Positions 34,936 to 43,330 of a stretch of DNA of 64,000 nucleotides are shown piece after piece; the first letter of the stretch is position 1, and each line of letters begins with the position of its first letter. The notes beneath the pieces are model-generated. The model saw nothing but the letters and a program-made list of their open reading frames with translations, searched no databases and was not told the DNA's origin. Origin of the DNA: JAEUMD01 sp036768475 (GTDB lineage Bacteria; Pseudomonadota; Alphaproteobacteria; Rhizobiales; Hyphomicrobiaceae); the NCBI GenBank assembly GCA_036768475.1, contig DAIPMW010000001.1, positions 496,001 to 560,000 of the forward strand. Direction: 5' to 3'. The position numbers and the translations under genes are program-made.

Positions 34936-36012
34936 TCATCGCGACAACAGCCGGCCAACGATTTTCGCCGTGTAGTCGACCATCGGTATGATGCGGGCGT
35001 AGTTGATCCGGGTGGGGCCGATGACCCCCAGAATTCCGACGACCTTGCTCGTCTTATCGTGGAATGGCGCTACCACAAGCGATGAGCCAGACAGCGAGAA
35101 CAGCTTGTTCTCCGATCCGATGAATATCTTCACGCCGTCGGCATTATCGGCGAGATGGAGAAGCTGGACCATCTCCTGCTTGGATTCCAGGTCGTTGAAG
35201 AGCTGGCGGATGCGCTCCAGGTCCTCGGCAGCCGTGAGGTCCTTGAGCAGATTGGATTGACCGCGAACGATGAGACTTTTGCGCTCGTCGAGCGCGCCGG
35301 ACCATTCGGCGAGGCCCGATTGGATCACTTTCTTGGTAAGCGCGTCGAGCTCGGCCTTGGCCTGACTGAGCTGGGATTCGATGCGGCGGCGCGCCTCGCC
35401 TATGGTGAGGCCACGGATGTGCGCATTGAGGAAGTTGGCAGCTTCGGCCAGCGCCGAGGGTGGCAAACCTTCGGGCAGGTTGAGAATGCGGTTCTCGATC
35501 TCCTGGTCTTCGGAAACGAGAACGACGAGTGCCTTGGTCGGCTCAAGCGTGACGAACTCGATGTGTTTCAGGCGGCGGACCTGCTTGTCGGCGAGCACCA
35601 CGCCGGCACAGTGCGAGAGGCCAGAAATCATATTACTCGCCTCGGCCAGAACCTGATCGAACGAGGTTTGCGGCCGGCCGGCGATCTGGCGCTCGATCCG
35701 GTGGCGCTCATCAGTGGTAAGATCGCCGACCTCGAGCAGACCATCGACGAACATCCGCAGGCCCGAGTGCGTCGGCATGCGGCCGGCGGAGGTGTGGGGC
35801 GCGTAGATGAGGCCCAAGTGCTCCAGATCCGACATGACGTTACGGATCGATGCCGGCGAAAGTGTCATCGGCAGCACGCGCGACAGGTTTCGCGAGCCGA
35901 CGGGCTCGCCGGTAGCGAGATAGGTCTCGACGATCTGACGCAGAATGGCGCGCGAACGATCGTTCAAGGCATCGAGGGTCGTCAGGCCTTCGGTCGACAT
36001 GTGCATCGTCAC
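34936..36012 (-). CDS. hrcA: Heat-inducible transcription repressor HrcA
   Basis: This 358-residue repressor has an N-terminal winged helix (LNDRSRAILRQIVETYLATG, GEPVGSRNLSRVL, SPASIRNVMSDLEHLGLI) and a GAF-like middle domain, with the family close GILGVIGPTRINYARIIPMV at the end. HrcA binds CIRCE operators of groE and related genes. No CIRCE (TTAGCACTC-N9-GAGTGCTAA) was found in this window, so its target lies elsewhere. It is divergent from rph, as in many Hyphomicrobiales. Confidence 0.95.
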   Translation of the reverse strand: MTMHMSTEGLTTLDALNDRSRAILRQIVETYLATGEPVGSRNLSRVLPMTLSPASIRNVMSDLEHLGLIYAPHTSAGRMPTHSGLRMFVDGLLEVGDLTTDERHRIERQIAGRPQTSFDQVLAEASNMISGLSHCAGVVLADKQVRRLKHIEFVTLEPTKALVVLVSEDQEIENRILNLPEGLPPSALAEAANFLNAHIRGLTIGEARRRIESQLSQAKAELDALTKKVIQSGLAEWSGALDERKSLIVRGQSNLLKDLTAAEDLERIRQLFNDLESKQEMVQLLHLADNADGVKIFIGSENKLFSLSGSSLVVAPFHDKTSKVVGILGVIGPTRINYARIIPMVDYTAKIVGRLLSR

Positions 36013-36233
36013 AAAGATTTGGGCTCACTGGGCAGCCGAAGCCTCGGCCAGCAGACTGTAGGCAGCGAGGAAGGTGGCGGTCAAATTGTTGGTCGAGAGA
36101 GAAATTTCAAGCTTGCGATAGGCCGTACCGCCCTTTTCGAGTTGAATGGGCGCTCCTGCTCTTCTAGCTTGCGCCGCAGCCTGGGCCGGCCGGTTCAGGC
36201 TGCTTCCCCTTACGTTATGACATCCGGTGAGAA

Positions 36234-36947
36234 ATGCGCCCATCCAAACGCCAGCCCGACGAGCTTCGCCGCGTCTCCATTGAGCGCGCCGTATCCATGC
36301 ATGCAGAGGGCTCGTGCCTCATCAAGTTCGGCAACACGCACGTGTTGTGCACCGCGAGCCTTGAGGAGCGCGTGCCGCCCTGGCTGAAGGGCCAGCAGCG
36401 TGGTTGGGTGACTGCGGAATACGCGATGCTGCCGCGGGCGACCAGCGAGCGCACGCGACGCGAGGTGACACGGGGTGGACCTTCGGGGCGTACGCAGGAA
36501 ATTCAACGGCTGATCGGGCGGGCATTGCGCGCGGTGGTCGATCTGCAGAAGCTCGGCGAGCGGCAGATCACGGTGGATTGTGACGTGATCCAGGCGGATG
36601 GCGGGACGCGCACGGCGGCGATCACCGGTGCGTGGGTGGCGCTGCACGATTGCATCCAGTGGATGAAGCTGCGCGATATGGTGAAGGACGGCGTGCTGCG
36701 CGACCAAGTGGCTGCGGTGAGTTGCGGGCTCTACAGCGGCCAGCCCGTGCTCGACCTCGACTATGCGGAAGATTCCAACGCGGATGCGGACGCCAACTTC
36801 GTGATGACCGGAGCGGGCGGTATCGTGGAGGTGCAGGGTACGGCGGAGACGCTACCTTTCAGCCAGGACAGCTTCGACGGCCTGATGGCGCTCGCCAAGA
36901 AGGGTATCGGCGAACTGGTCGAGCTGCAAAAGCTGACCGTGGCATGA
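36234..36947 (+). CDS. rph: Ribonuclease PH
   Basis: This 237-residue phosphorolytic exoribonuclease trims the 3' ends of tRNA precursors. Family blocks are MRPSKRQPDELRRVSIERA, SCLIKFGNTHVLCTASLEE, the RGWVTAEYAMLPRAT segment, GRTQEIQRLIGRALRA and VDCDVIQADGGTRTAAITGA. The length is normal. A tRNA-processing and nucleotide-quality group (rph, rdgB, hemW nearby) follows. ATG 36234 is the family start. Confidence 0.97.
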   Translation: MRPSKRQPDELRRVSIERAVSMHAEGSCLIKFGNTHVLCTASLEERVPPWLKGQQRGWVTAEYAMLPRATSERTRREVTRGGPSGRTQEIQRLIGRALRAVVDLQKLGERQITVDCDVIQADGGTRTAAITGAWVALHDCIQWMKLRDMVKDGVLRDQVAAVSCGLYSGQPVLDLDYAEDSNADADANFVMTGAGGIVEVQGTAETLPFSQDSFDGLMALAKKGIGELVELQKLTVA

Positions 36948-37000
36948 GGGCCTGATTGCCGAGCGACCGAAGCGTGCTGAGCGTACGCAGGAGTACCGAA

Positions 37001-37420
37001 ATGCAGCCGAAGCCCCCCGACAATATTCTCGAAACGATCCTTTATGCGGAGGATCTCGAAGCGGCGGAGGTCTTCTACACGCGGGTGCTGGGGCTTCAGG
37101 TCTTTGCAAAATCGCCCGGCCGGCAGGTGTTCTTCAAGCTCGGCCATCAAATGCTTCTCGTCTTCAACCCGCTGGAGACCATGAAGCCGCCGGAACCGGA
37201 TGCAAAAACGCCGGTGCCGCCGCACGGCGCGCGGGGAGAGTGCCACGTCTGCTTTGCCGCGAGCGGCGACGAGATCGTCATCTGGAAAGCTCATCTGGAA
37301 GCCGCAGGCATCGAAATCGAGGCGGATTTCCGCTGGCCGTCCGGTGGGCGCTCGATCTATTTTCGCGATCCGGCCGGCAACGCCCTCGAGTTCGCCGAGC
37401 CTAACATCTGGGGGTTTTGA
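37001..37420 (+). CDS. VOC/glyoxalase family protein
   Basis: This 139-residue protein has two beta-alpha-beta3 halves of the vicinal oxygen chelate fold: ILETILYAEDLEAAEVFYTR in the first and HVCFAASGDEIVIWKAHLEA then RSIYFRDPAGNALEFAEPNI in the second. The metal positions fit glyoxalase/dioxygenase relatives (H and E in the second half). ATG 37001 is preceded by CAGGAG. It lies between rph and rdgB, almost touching rdgB, an insertion in an otherwise conserved rph-rdgB pair. The substrate is unknown. Confidence 0.85.
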   Translation: MQPKPPDNILETILYAEDLEAAEVFYTRVLGLQVFAKSPGRQVFFKLGHQMLLVFNPLETMKPPEPDAKTPVPPHGARGECHVCFAASGDEIVIWKAHLEAAGIEIEADFRWPSGGRSIYFRDPAGNALEFAEPNIWGF

Positions 37421-37425
37421 AGCCG

Positions 37426-38325
37426 ATGTCTCAAATTCTCGAAGCGTCGAACAAGCTCGAAGCCGGGTCGCGAATCGTCGTTGCCAGCCACAATCCCGGC
37501 AAGGCCTGGGAAATTCAGCAGCTCATCGCACCCTATGGGCTGGAGGCGGTTTCGGCGAAGGCGCTGAAGCTGAGCGAGCCGGAAGAAACAGAAGCGACGT
37601 TTTCGGGCAATGCCAGGTTAAAGGCCGTGGCGGCCGCCAAAGCGTCAGGCTTGCCCGCGCTGGCGGACGATTCCGGCCTGCAGGTCGACGCGCTCAAAGG
37701 CGCGCCCGGAATCTATTCGGCGCGCTGGGCCGGGCCGACCAAGGATTTCTCGATCGCCATGCAGAAGGTGGCGGACGAGATCACGATGCGCGGGGGCTGG
37801 CTGGGCGAAGGACCACGCGCCAACTTCATCTCGGTCTTGTGCCTCGCCTGGCCTGACGGGTCCAGCGAGTTATTCGAGGGCAAAGTGTTCGGCCGCCTTG
37901 TGTGGCCACCGCGCGGGGGCAATGGTTTCGGCTACGATCCGATGTTTCAGCCGGATGATGCGGAAGAAACGTTCGGCGAGATGGTGCCGGAGGAGAAATA
38001 CGCCATTTCGCATCGGACACGGGCGTTTGCGGCGTTCAAGGCCGCCTGCCTTGCCAATCTGCCGAAGATGACGGCCCAGCCGTCGCGCAGCGTTGCTGTC
38101 TCGGGTCTGCAAGCGGCGGCAGCGAACCTCTCGACGCAGCAGGAACTCGCGCGCTTCGTTGCCAATCTCGCGGCCGATGCCGCGGCGCATCCCGAGGAGG
38201 TCGGCGCGGGCATGGCACCGGGGTTGCGACGCATGGCCTCGTGGCTGGAGGCGGAAAACCTTGGTGACGAGACCAAGTGGCGGTTGCTCGCACGGGCATT
38301 GCTGGCTGCCACGCAGCGCTCTTGA
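37426..38325 (+). CDS. rdgB: XTP/dITP diphosphatase with a C-terminal extension
   Basis: This 299-residue protein has a standard RdgB/Ham1 core of about 210 residues: RIVVASHNPGKAWEIQQLI, then LADDSGLQVDALKGAPGIYSARW with the metal site, and GNGFGYDPMFQPDD and SHRTRAFAAF. It removes inosine and xanthosine triphosphates from the nucleotide pool. Residues from about 215 on form an extra, mostly helical segment (ELARFVANLAADAA, MASWLEAENLGDETKWRLLA) of about 85 residues not found in the usual enzyme. ATG 37426 is preferred over TTG 37417. Confidence 0.92.
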   Translation: MSQILEASNKLEAGSRIVVASHNPGKAWEIQQLIAPYGLEAVSAKALKLSEPEETEATFSGNARLKAVAAAKASGLPALADDSGLQVDALKGAPGIYSARWAGPTKDFSIAMQKVADEITMRGGWLGEGPRANFISVLCLAWPDGSSELFEGKVFGRLVWPPRGGNGFGYDPMFQPDDAEETFGEMVPEEKYAISHRTRAFAAFKAACLANLPKMTAQPSRSVAVSGLQAAAANLSTQQELARFVANLAADAAAHPEEVGAGMAPGLRRMASWLEAENLGDETKWRLLARALLAATQRS

Positions 38326-38500
38326 AATATTGCCTTTCGGAATGGTCTGCGGCGTTCGGCCACATCCGAATGGTGCCTGCGTGACCGTGCCTGAAGAGGC
38401 ATTGGGTTGGCGGAACGCGTGACGCCCACGTGGTGGCGGTAGCCGTGGACGGTCATGCGAGGGGCGCTTGTCAGAAAAATTTTCTAAGAGAAAGTCCGGG

Positions 38501-38530
38501 ACCTCTCCCAGAGGTTAATGGATCACCTCT
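38501..38530 (+). other. Alternative-pairing sequence upstream of the TadG-like gene
   Basis: AGAGGT (38510-38515) can pair with ACCTCT just before it (38501-38506, three-base loop) or with ACCTCT just after it (38525-38530, nine-base loop). The 323-base gap 38326-38648 holds this and no recognised gene. Confidence 0.35.
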
Positions 38531-38648
38531 CTGCGTTCCAAAATTCCAATCTACTTCACCGCAAATTTCGCAACTGCGTAATACAGATCAATAAGAGGTG
38601 TCTGCCATATTCGATGCGTCTCCAACCTTTCAACATGGTTCGCTAGCG

Positions 38649-40032
38649 ATGACGCTCCGAGTAAATCCAAAGTCCAGGCGCTTCCGGCATGACGAGCGCG
38701 GCTCCGTTGCAATTTTGTTTGGCCTACTCGCGATTCCGATGCTGATGTTCATCGGCTTGGCGGTCGACTATGGCCGGGCATGGGCGGCCAAACGTAACCT
38801 GCGTGAAGCGGTCGATGCGGCGGCAATCGCCGCCTCCGCCTATAAGTTAGACAAGAAATCATCCTCGTCGTTCAACACTGCGGATGGCCTCATTACGCAG
38901 AGCGAGGGCAAGTCAGTGAAACAGGTCGCGATCGACTACCTTAAGAGCAATTCGTCGCTGCGCTACATGAAAAACCTGACGCCCGACGCCCGACGCCCGC
39001 GAGGGCGATGATTCCACCATTACCGTTATGGCCTCGGCACAGGTGCCGGCGACCTTCGCCAAGTTTGTGGTTGATAAATTCGATATTCAGGCTGAGGCCA
39101 AAACCAGAATGTCGGGTAAACCGGCTCCATTCTGCTTGCTCGGCCTCAACTCAGCAGCGCCAGAAACGGTCAAAGCCTGGGGTACGGCTGACCTCGTTGC
39201 GCCGGGCTGCGCGGTCCTGTCCAATTCCAGCAATTCGAATGGATTGGTGACGGGCGGAACGGCGACGATGACCGGCGCTGCATTCTGTTCAGCGGGCGGT
39301 GCTTCGGGTTCCGGATTCACCCCAGCGGCAAAGACCAAATGCCCAGTTCAGTCTGATCCTTATGCCGGCCAATTTACGCAGGCGGCGCTCGCTTCCAAAG
39401 GGCTGATCGTTCCCGGCGGATGCAACTACCAGTCGACGATGCGCGTCAAAAACGCGACGACGATCAATGCAAATGGCGGTGTCATTACTTTCTGTGGCGG
39501 CGTCAATGTCTCAGCTGGCGGGACTTTGACGCTCGGACCTGGCGTGTACGTGATCTTCAACGATCTGACCGTGAACTCCAATGCAACACTGGATGCACGG
39601 CAGGGCACGACGATCATCCTTGCAAACAGTAATTGGATGACCGGTACCAAGGATGGCCGCATCTATGTGTTTGGTGGTGGCAACTTCCTGCTGACGGCGC
39701 CGAAATCTGGTCCGACAGCATCCATGGCCGTGCTGCAGCCGAGCGTTTCCAACTACACGGGCGGTAGCACATGGGCCATCGAGAATACGATCATTGGCGG
39801 TGGCAAGATCGAGATTGTCGGCAACTGGTATTCGCCCCAGGCGAAAACGCGTATCACCGGTTCTGGTGTGATCAATGCAAACTCATCCTACTTCGCGATC
39901 GTTTCTGATTTTGTGGATCTCGAAGGTAATGGTGAGCTTCACCTCAATGCGGGTGGTGATCCGAGCCTGGTTGGCATGTCCGGAGTTCCGGGGCAACTGT
40001 CATCAGGCGGACACATCAGCCTGATCGAGTAA
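38649..40032 (+). pseudogene. TadG-like pilus/surface protein split by a frameshift in a 7-bp tandem repeat
   Basis: The first frame (38649-39011) has a basic leader and the TadE/TadG membrane anchor: RRFRHDERGSVAILFGLLAI, then MLMFIGLAVDYGRAWAAKRN. The second frame (39028-40032, 334 residues) continues as a Gly/Asn/Thr-rich beta-repeat region (TINANGGVITFCGGVNVSAG). At 38978-38998 the 7-mer GACGCCC occurs three times; with two copies the frames join as TPDAREGDDSTITVMASAQV. The product would be about 458 residues and attached to the inner membrane. It is either a slip mutation, a phase switch or a sequencing error. No other tad genes are adjacent. Confidence 0.75.
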
Positions 40033-40161
40033 TCCTCTGTTTTGCAGAACGGCTGCGGTGACGGCGTCGTCCATAAGGGCGGCGCCGCTTGCTTTTGAGT
40101 TGCCTTTGCGGTGCCGTTGAGGCATCCCTCAGCCTCACGTTCGGCCGCAGCGGAGAGAGAC

Positions 40162-41367
40162 TTGTCCGATACGTCGCCGGGTTTCGGCATCTATATCCAC
40201 TGGCCCTTCTGCGCTCAGAAATGCCCGTATTGCGATTTCAATAGCCATGTACGGGTGAAGTCGCCCGATCATGCCCGCTTCTTAGCGGCTTATCGCAGCG
40301 AGCTCAGCTATGCGCAGTCGATCACCGGCCGCAGGCAGGCTGTGACGAGCATCTTCTTTGGCGGGGGCACGCCGTCGTTGATGCCGCCTGAGGTGGTGGC
40401 CGGCATTCTCGATCAGATCGCAGCGCTCTGGGATGTCGAGGCTAACGCGGAGATCACGCTGGAGGCCAATCCGGGCAGCGTGGAGGCGGATCGCTTCGCA
40501 GGATACCGCGCAGCGGGCGTCAACCGCGTGTCGCTGGGGGTGCAGTCGCTCCATGATGCCGAACTGCGGCGGCTCGGGCGCGTTCATTCCGTGGCGGAGG
40601 CAAAAGCGGCACTCGCAATCGCGGCGCGTACGTTTCAAAGGTTCACATTCGATCTGATCTATGCGCGCCCCGGTCAGACCGCGGATGCCTGGGCGCAGGA
40701 GCTCGGTGAGGCTCTCAGCATGGCAGGCGACCATCTTTCGCTCTATCAGCTGACGATAGAACCGGACACGCCTTATGCGGCACTCAATTCGGCTGGCAAG
40801 CTCGTCATACCGGAGGCCGATACGGCGCGCGTGCTTTACGACCTGACCCAGGAGATGACGGAGGCTGCCGGTCTGCCGGCCTACGAGATCTCGAACCATG
40901 CGCGCCCCGGTGCGGAGAGCCGGCACAACCTCACCTACTGGCGTTATGGCGGCTACGTCGGCGTCGGCGCAGGTGCGCATGGACGTCTTCTGCGGGATCG
41001 CGACGGCGCTCGCATAGCGACGATGAGCGAGCGCGTCCCCGAGGCATGGCTCGAAGCCGTGAATGCACGTGGTTGCGGTTATGTCGAGGAAAGCGTTCTG
41101 AGCTTGGCGGAGCAGGCCGACGAGATGATGCTCATGGGGCTCAGGGTCAGTGAAGGACTCGATGTGGCGCGGCTCTCAGCGCTGACCGGGCTCGTGCCAT
41201 CGCGAACGACCACCGCCAGACTTATCGCCGAAGGCTTGCTCGAAGCAGATGCTCCCGCCGGTCGGGTGGTGGCATCGGCGGAGGGGCGACTCGTCCTCGA
41301 CTGGATCGTGACGCGACTTGCCGAAAGTCTGGTGTCGACACGAACACAGGATCTTCCCGCAGCCTGA
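40162..41367 (+). CDS. hemW: Radical SAM haem chaperone HemW (coproporphyrinogen oxidase-like)
   Basis: This roughly 401-residue radical SAM enzyme has the 4Fe-4S motif CAQKCPYCDFNSH (CxxxCxxC) preceded by GIYIHWPF, the GGGTPSLM motif, and NPGSVEADRFAGYRAAGVNR. HemW hands haem to other proteins and lacks the extra Cys of true HemN. TTG 40162 has GGAGAGAG ahead of it; the longer GTG 40111 start has no ribosome-binding site. In related bacteria it follows rdgB directly; here the TadG-like gene intervenes. Confidence 0.92.
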   Translation: MSDTSPGFGIYIHWPFCAQKCPYCDFNSHVRVKSPDHARFLAAYRSELSYAQSITGRRQAVTSIFFGGGTPSLMPPEVVAGILDQIAALWDVEANAEITLEANPGSVEADRFAGYRAAGVNRVSLGVQSLHDAELRRLGRVHSVAEAKAALAIAARTFQRFTFDLIYARPGQTADAWAQELGEALSMAGDHLSLYQLTIEPDTPYAALNSAGKLVIPEADTARVLYDLTQEMTEAAGLPAYEISNHARPGAESRHNLTYWRYGGYVGVGAGAHGRLLRDRDGARIATMSERVPEAWLEAVNARGCGYVEESVLSLAEQADEMMLMGLRVSEGLDVARLSALTGLVPSRTTTARLIAEGLLEADAPAGRVVASAEGRLVLDWIVTRLAESLVSTRTQDLPAA

Positions 41368-41376
41368 TTCTCCGGC

Positions 41377-41502
41377 TAGAGCAGGTCAGGCTTTGATTGA
41401 ATCAGGTCTGGCCGTTTTGGCCTGCTCTATCTCTTTGTTTGAGAAACTCAATCACGCTGAGATGAAAGCACGACCGCTTCCATGTCAGCCGATCAGGCTC
41501 TA
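41377..41502 (+). repeat. Family A dispersed repeat, copy 4
   Basis: This 126-bp copy starts TAGAGCAGGTCAGGCTTTGA and ends GCCGATCAGGCTCTA, nine bases after the hemW stop. Substitutions GAGAAACTCAATCACGCTGA and GATGAAAGC weaken the inner right-hand stems while the outer GAG...CTC arms stay. It carries an ATG (41482) that opens an in-frame extension to the downstream DedA-like gene. Confidence 0.92.
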
Positions 41503-41580
41503 AATGAGCTGGCCCGCGCAGCTCTCGCTCGCGAACGCGGCGGGCATTTCGTTCAACCGCCGGGGCTGGATCGAGACGAC

Positions 41581-42162
41581 ATGCTGCGAGGGATCTACGA
41601 CTGGACGATGCGGCTGGCCGAGCACCGTCATGCGGGCTCTGCGCTCTTCGGTGTGGCCTTCATGGAAAGCTCGTTCTTTCCAATTCCGCCGGATGTGTTG
41701 CTCATTCCGTTGGTGCTGGCGCAGCGCGCCAAGGCCTGGCTATATGCGGCGATTGCCACGGTGGGTTCGGTTATCGGCGGCTTTTTCGGATACGCGATTG
41801 GTTATTTCCTGTTCGAGCAGGTGGCAAAACCGCTCCTGTCTTTCTATGGATACCTCGACAAGTTTGTGACATTCGCCTCGCAATACAACGACTATGGCGC
41901 CTGGATCGTGCTGTTTGCAGGCATTACACCCTTTCCTTACAAGGTTATCACGATTGCCAGCGGCGCGACCGCGCTCGACCTTGCGGTATTCGGCATTGCG
42001 AGCATCGCCGCCCGCGGATTGCGCTTCTATATCGTTGCAGCACTGCTCTACTGGTTCGGGGCGCCGATCCGCGCCTTCATCGAGGAGCGTCTGGGGCTGG
42101 TTCTGACCGTGTTCCTGGTGCTGCTGATCGGTGGTTTCCTGGTCATCAAGTATTTCGTATAG
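41581..42162 (+). CDS. DedA/YqaA family membrane protein
   Basis: This 193-residue protein has about five hydrophobic helices. Its phrases match SNARE-associated (VTT) domain proteins of the YqaA branch: ESSFFPIPPDVLLIPLVLAQ, GSVIGGFFGYAIGYFLFEQV, ITPFPYKVITIASGA. The family is linked to lipid scrambling and membrane energetics. ATG 41581 (MLRGIYDWTMRLAEHR) is the family start; the 33-residue extension from 41482 comes from repeat A4 and is judged non-coding. It is followed by dsbB 60 bases later. Confidence 0.85.
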   Translation: MLRGIYDWTMRLAEHRHAGSALFGVAFMESSFFPIPPDVLLIPLVLAQRAKAWLYAAIATVGSVIGGFFGYAIGYFLFEQVAKPLLSFYGYLDKFVTFASQYNDYGAWIVLFAGITPFPYKVITIASGATALDLAVFGIASIAARGLRFYIVAALLYWFGAPIRAFIEERLGLVLTVFLVLLIGGFLVIKYFV

Positions 42163-42222
42163 CGTGAAGGATCGCTATCGCATGCGTGCCGAAGCTTTCA
42201 AAATCGAAGCGGAGAGACAATC

Positions 42223-42744
42223 GTGGCCACTCATGTCGCTCGCGTGAAAGGCAGCGAAGCCTATCGCATCGGTGGGGCGCTGCTGTTCGCGGCTATCGTG
42301 ATTATCCTGACTGCGCTGGGATTTGAGCATATCGGCGGTTACCAGCCGTGCGAGCTGTGTCTGCTGCAGCGCTGGGCCTATTACTTTTCTATTCCTGCGA
42401 CATTTGTGGCGCTCGCTCTCGTCAGCGCGGCGCAGCCGCGATGGGCAGCGATCGTGTTCTTCGCAGTGGCGCTTGCGTTTCTCGCCAACGCGGGACTGGG
42501 AGCTTATCAGGCCGGCGCGGAATGGAAGTTCTGGCCGGGGCCATCCACGTGCAGCGGCCTGCAGGCGGTGACGACGGATGCGGGTGGCCTTATCAATGCC
42601 CTCGAACGGACCAACGTGGTGCGCTGCGACGAGCCCCAGATCCGCATATTCCTCCTCTCATTCGCAGGCTGGAACACGCTGATCTCGCTGGTGCTGTTTG
42701 CGGTGGGCCTGCGCGCGGTGTTTGCGGCGGTCGAGCGGCGTTGA
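42223..42744 (+). CDS. dsbB: Disulfide bond formation protein DsbB
   Basis: This 173-residue membrane protein has four helices and two periplasmic Cys pairs: C43-C46 (YQPCELCLLQR) and C110/C135 (PSTCSG and VVRCDEP). It reoxidises DsbA and passes electrons to quinone. The QR after the first pair is the conserved quinone-site motif. The start is GTG 42223 with GGAGAGACAATC ahead. No DsbA is adjacent. Confidence 0.9.
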   Translation: MATHVARVKGSEAYRIGGALLFAAIVIILTALGFEHIGGYQPCELCLLQRWAYYFSIPATFVALALVSAAQPRWAAIVFFAVALAFLANAGLGAYQAGAEWKFWPGPSTCSGLQAVTTDAGGLINALERTNVVRCDEPQIRIFLLSFAGWNTLISLVLFAVGLRAVFAAVERR

Positions 42745-42957
42745 GCATCGGCTCCGTATAACGCTGGTTCTCTGATAATTCTTCAGTGACCAAATGCTGC
42801 TCAAGAGAAATTCTCCGGGCGCCGCCCCAGGAGTTTGCTGTTGCGCTTTTGAATCAATTTCAACCAGTTTGCTACACGCAGTTGTAATCGGATTTACCTA
42901 GTATTTTCGCATTGGCCCATTCACCAATTCGACGATTTCGTCGATACGAGGCGCTCA

Positions 42958-43209
42958 ATGTCGTTTTTCAAAGTTTTGGCTATTGCGACGACAAGTTTTG
43001 CTCTGCTGGCGGTTCCGACCATCGCCGTGGCCAAAGGGCCAAGCGGGGGCAAGGGCGCCGGCGGATCAAAATGGTCAACGCCGCCAGGCTGGGGTCAGGG
43101 GAAGAAAACCGGCTGGAAGGGTGGCAGCAGGCCGCCGGGATGGAGCAAGGGCCGCAAAACCGGTTGGCGGGGTGAACTAATGCCTTCGGGCTTGCTGCGG
43201 CGTCGCTAG
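42958..43209 (+). CDS. Small secreted basic peptide with PPGW repeats
   Basis: This 83-residue protein has a signal peptide (FKVLAIATTSFALLAVPTIAVA) and a mature part of about 60 residues, rich in G, K, R and W. It carries two imperfect copies of PPGWGQGKKTGWKG (TPPGWGQGKKTGWKGG, RPPGWSKGRKTGWRGE). ATG 42958 follows GAGGCGCTCA. I recognise no family; a cell-surface or nucleic-acid/polyanion-binding role is possible. The 3' end runs into repeat A5 after the LLRRR terminus. Confidence 0.65.
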   Translation: MSFFKVLAIATTSFALLAVPTIAVAKGPSGGKGAGGSKWSTPPGWGQGKKTGWKGGSRPPGWSKGRKTGWRGELMPSGLLRRR

Positions 43210-43330
43210 AGCGGTCCTGGCTCTGATTGAATCACGTCTGGCTGTTGTGGCCGCTCTATTTCTTTGTTTGGGAGCCTCAATCTCGACTTCGACGGAAGCT
43301 TGAGCGCTTCCACCTCAGCCGATCGGCCTA
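43207..43330 (+). repeat. Family A dispersed repeat, copy 5
   Basis: This 124-bp copy starts TAGAGCGGTCCTGGCTCTGA, immediately at the stop codon of the small secreted peptide gene, and ends CAGCCGATCGGCCTA. The left arms change together (AGAGCGG with CCGCTCT), which keeps the stem paired: evidence that the stem itself is under selection. Confidence 0.88.

Noticed and set aside
38471..38520. AGAAAGTCCGGGACCTC, which recalls the conserved GAGGAAAGTCCGGGC of RNase P RNA
   Set aside because: None of the other conserved RNase P RNA segments are found in the following 300 bases.
41482..41580. N-terminal extension of the DedA-like protein starting in repeat A4
   Set aside because: The start and first residues come from the dispersed repeat; the conserved family start is ATG 41581.
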